From NCBI RefSeq assembly GCF_003435375.1, contig NZ_QWGL01000047.1, positions 1-14,956 on the forward strand: 14,956 nt of DNA, read 5' to 3'. Under the pieces are notes generated by a model that saw nothing but the letters and a program-made list of their open reading frames with translations, was not told the DNA's origin and ran no database searches. This stretch comes from Clostridium sp. AM34-11AC (GTDB lineage Bacteria > Bacillota > Clostridia > Lachnospirales > Lachnospiraceae). The position numbers and the translations under genes are program-made. Shown here in pieces: positions 12,937 through 14,956 of the stretch (position 1 is its first letter; every line of letters begins with the position of its first letter).

Positions 12937-13010
12937 GAAAAATCGTTTTGTTTTTACTATTTTCGTTTTGTTTTACTGTTTTTACGTTTTATTTTAGATA
13001 TTTTCGTTTT
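12924..13010. repeat. Five CGTTTT motifs at about 20-bp spacing upstream of ietA
   Basis: CGTTTT begins at 12924, 12944, 12964, 12985 and 13005 on the plus strand, spaced 20, 20, 21 and 20 bases. The best shared form is TCGTTTTRTTTT, preserved in the middle three units and weaker in the outer two. Two helical turns of spacing puts every unit on the same DNA face. The first unit overlaps the -35 of ietA. Direct-repeat operators for a cooperatively binding regulator, or phased A-tracts causing a bend, are the natural explanations. Confidence 0.7.
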
Positions 13011-13027
13011 GCTCATGCACAATAATA

Positions 13028-13059
13028 GGCGGCAATCTATGTTTGATTACCGCCCATTT
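13028..13059. terminator. Terminator after the winged-helix regulator gene
   Basis: GGCGGCAATC (13028-13037) pairs with GATTACCGCC (13045-13054), one G-T pair, with a 7-base loop. A T-run follows on the plus strand and an AT-rich run on the minus strand. The regulator's TAA stop (13047-13049) lies in the stem. It separates the ABC operon from the ietAS promoter. Confidence 0.6.
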
Positions 13060-13409
13060 TTATTAAACCGATAGCCGACACCCCAAACCGTCTGTATGTA
13101 TATTGGCTTGCTTGGGTTATCTTCTATCTTTTCTCGTATGTTACGAATATGGCTCATAACAATGTTGTAATCCCCGAAATATGGTTCTTTCCAAACACTA
13201 TCATATATCTGTTCTTTGCTGAATACTATTCCGGCATTTTGAGCCAACAACAATAATATTTCAAATTCTGTATATGTAAGTTCAATCTCATTTTCGTCAC
13301 GAACCACAATCCGCTTATACTTGTCAATACAAAGTCCTTCAAAATGAAGTTTTTCTTTACAGAAGTCATCATGTTTCAGAACTTCTATTTCTTCATTAAC
13401 ATATGACAA
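13047..13409 (-). CDS. OmpR/PhoB-type winged-helix DNA-binding protein lacking a receiver domain
   Basis: About 100 C-terminal residues form a full Trans_reg_C winged helix: ELTYTEFEILLLLAQNAGIV, then FSKEQIYDSVW, then HIRNIREKIEDN, ending IQTVWGVGYRF. An OmpR-type response regulator would have an approximately 110-residue receiver in front; here only about 33 residues of open frame precede the start. The first in-frame start is TTG at 13409 with no good ribosome binding site. The frame continues upstream to a TGA near 13466 without an ATG, and it reads KILILSFEDGEE, which faintly recalls the start of a receiver. The gene is therefore either 5'-truncated or a genuinely short regulator. It follows the ABC permease gene by 99 bases and probably regulated that transporter. 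Confidence 0.7.
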   Translation of the reverse strand: MSYVNEEIEVLKHDDFCKEKLHFEGLCIDKYKRIVVRDENEIELTYTEFEILLLLAQNAGIVFSKEQIYDSVWKEPYFGDYNIVMSHIRNIREKIEDNPSKPIYIQTVWGVGYRFNKNGR

Positions 13410-13508
13410 ACGACGATTGAAAATATGCTCTTCTCCATCCTCAAATGATAGAATTAAAATCTTCCCAAATGATCACCCCATTTCACATCCTGTACAAGCC
13501 AATTATTT

Positions 13509-14591
13509 TTATGCAAATTGTTTTGTCTTATAAGATACCAATCCTTTTACCAAACACCCTATGGCAAAACAAATATTTATTCCCAGTACAATATACCATA
13601 TCTCATATATGTCATTTACAATTCCCGTCATGACAAGAAAAATCGGCATAGAATCTACTATAAGCCAAATGATTCCCCCGAAAAACATCCTTATCAATAC
13701 AGGAAGTCCCCAACATACAGCCGCAATAATTACTGCGCCAAAAGAGCTATCCTGATATGCAGAAACGCATAGTGTAATGGTGCATAACGATAAAAGCGCC
13801 TGAAAAGCTAATCCTAATAAAATGCCAAGATATTTCAAAAATAATACAGGTTGAAGCATATGTTGAGAAAGCACCATCCAGGATATATTTTCAAATCCCT
13901 TCAAACCATATATCGTCCAGCATAAGACTAAATTGACTAACACAAACCACATAAAAATGAAAATAGTGAATGTCATAGAAGCCAAAATTTTTGCAGGAAC
14001 ATCTTTTCTTCTTCCTTCTTCCGTGCTAAAAATTAATGGCAGCATTTTCGTCTGGCTTTCCTCTGCGAAGATGGTCGACACTCCACAAATAATCAATATG
14101 CTTCCTAAAATCAATCCAAACTGAAGCATTTCAGCGAATACCTTCCATCCCGTTGTATATGCCAAATAAGGTGTTTTCCCAATTTCATCATAAGCTTTTC
14201 CCAACTCTGTTTCCCCTAGAAAATACCTCTCCGTTGGAAGTACACCATTTTCCCATGCTCCATTAGTAAAATATCTTGTAACAAAATCATTTAAAAAGTT
14301 TCCATCTCTCCATCCTGGCATATTTTCCTCAAATTTTGTAGGCAAACCATATTTTTCAATTATTTGATTCACTTTTTCATCCGTCAAATCACCTTCAAAT
14401 TCTTCCGTAATCTTCCGATTCATCTGCACTGCTTCATAACCGGAATAAAACTTCCCATCTACTGTCGCTATTTCTCCACCGACCTCTGCAAACCAAAAAT
14501 ACAGAAACAGCAATCCTGTCGCAGCCAACATTCCTATTTTAAATATTTTATTTTGAAATAGTTTAAAAAGCTCCATCTTATAAAGTCGCAT
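13509..14591 (-). CDS. ABC-2 type transporter permease
   Basis: The 360-aa protein begins MRLYKMELFKLFQNKIFKIG, a cytoplasmic amphipathic start typical of ABC-2 permeases. It has a first membrane helix at about 18-35, a large outside domain of ~115 residues (rich in charged residues, with YFTNGAWENGVLPTERYFLG), then about five or six more helices between 150 and 352. The start is the ATG at 14591 with GGGGGAG upstream, overlapping the ATPase gene by 14 bases, so the two are coupled. The pair with an OmpR-type regulator resembles peptide or bacitracin/lantibiotic exporters of Firmicutes; the substrate is not evident from sequence. Confidence 0.85.
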   Translation of the reverse strand: MRLYKMELFKLFQNKIFKIGMLAATGLLFLYFWFAEVGGEIATVDGKFYSGYEAVQMNRKITEEFEGDLTDEKVNQIIEKYGLPTKFEENMPGWRDGNFLNDFVTRYFTNGAWENGVLPTERYFLGETELGKAYDEIGKTPYLAYTTGWKVFAEMLQFGLILGSILIICGVSTIFAEESQTKMLPLIFSTEEGRRKDVPAKILASMTFTIFIFMWFVLVNLVLCWTIYGLKGFENISWMVLSQHMLQPVLFLKYLGILLGLAFQALLSLCTITLCVSAYQDSSFGAVIIAAVCWGLPVLIRMFFGGIIWLIVDSMPIFLVMTGIVNDIYEIWYIVLGINICFAIGCLVKGLVSYKTKQFA

Positions 14592-14956
14592 TTTTTTCTC
14601 CCCCTGCTATTTGTGTAAGATAAAGATATGCATCTTCCAGTGTACTTTCTACATTTTCTGCACCTGCAACCGGCTGTCTTTCTGAAACAATTCTTAGTTC
14701 AACATTTTCTCCACTACTTCTCACATTGCTTACAATGAAGCTACTGGTTATCTGCCCTGCTTCTTTTTCAGAAACAATACACTTCCAAACACATCCTTCT
14801 ACTTTATCAGTAATCTCTTTCTCCGTTCCTTCTTGAATCAGTTCTCCATTCTTCATAATCAAAATACGGTCTGCAATATAATCTATATCAGATACGATAT
14901 GTGTAGACAGTAAAATGAATATTCCGTTGCGGCGAAGCCGTCTGTCCGGAAAAATG
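14578..14956 (-). CDS. ABC transporter ATP-binding protein, C-terminal part
   Basis: The gene runs off the right edge of the window, so only about 125 C-terminal codons are visible. The frame reads GIFILLSTHIVSDIDYIADR, where STH contains the H-loop histidine of ABC ATPases, followed by ILIMKNGELIQEGT, the usual end of the nucleotide-binding domain. The last ~80 residues form the accessory C-terminal domain seen in ABC-2 exporter ATPases. Walker A, signature and Walker B motifs would lie outside the window. The stop overlaps the permease start by 14 bases. Confidence 0.85.
   Translation of the reverse strand, partial: IFPDRRLRRNGIFILLSTHIVSDIDYIADRILIMKNGELIQEGTEKEITDKVEGCVWKCIVSEKEAGQITSSFIVSNVRSSGENVELRIVSERQPVAGAENVESTLEDAYLYLTQIAGGEKNATL

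Overview
The window looks like a low-GC Clostridia (Lachnospiraceae-type gut Firmicute) chromosome carrying an inserted, more GC-rich mobilizable element. The assignment rests on Gram-positive ribosome binding sites, AT-rich flanking genes, and element proteins (MobV relaxase, Cys-rich-VLP protein, RepA_N protein, large serine recombinase) typical of gut Firmicutes. No rRNA or tRNA was seen.

Layout. (1) 1-780 is decayed, gene-poor DNA: a 19-codon remnant resembling the start of a Phd/YefM antitoxin with a good promoter, three degenerate type I-C-like CRISPR repeats without cas genes, and several hairpins. (2) 781-2314 (minus) holds a five-helix membrane protein of unknown function, a 58-aa basic small protein, and a second small gene broken by an in-frame TGA. 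(3) 2482-9405 is a 6.9-kb integrative mobilizable element bounded by 20-bp imperfect terminal inverted repeats (19/20). Its minus-strand backbone is a Cys-rich-VLP protein, a RepA_N protein truncated after the winged-helix domain, a MobV relaxase, a 63-aa protein and a large serine recombinase. Its plus-strand cargo is DUF4259, an XRE regulator, an Imm17-like two-helix protein and a DUF1877/YfbM protein. The last 570 bp are non-coding and highly structured, and contain a pMV158/MobV-type oriT. (4) 9432-12877 (minus) is a two-gene operon of an AAA+ ATPase and an intracellular S8 subtilase, matching the IetA/IetS antiphage pair. A ladder of five CGTTTT motifs at about 20-bp spacing lies over and upstream of its promoter. 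(5) 13047-14956 (minus) is the end of an ABC exporter operon: ATPase C-terminus, ABC-2 permease, and a winged-helix regulator lacking a receiver domain.

How the parts fit. The recombinase should excise and integrate the element at the terminal repeats. The relaxase should nick the oriT at the far end, with transfer machinery supplied by a co-resident conjugative element. The cargo looks like orphan immunity genes against contact-dependent or polymorphic toxins. The element sits 26 bp beyond the ietS stop, between the antiphage operon and the small genes that may once have followed it. The window therefore combines an antiphage system, a probable anti-toxin cargo and a CRISPR relic, and resembles a defence island.

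The strongest candidates for undescribed biology are the phased repeat array in front of ietA together with the helix-turn-helix-like C-terminus of IetA; the mobile orphan-immunity cassette; and the structured RNA regions of the element, namely the repA leader junction and the alternative hairpins after the cargo.
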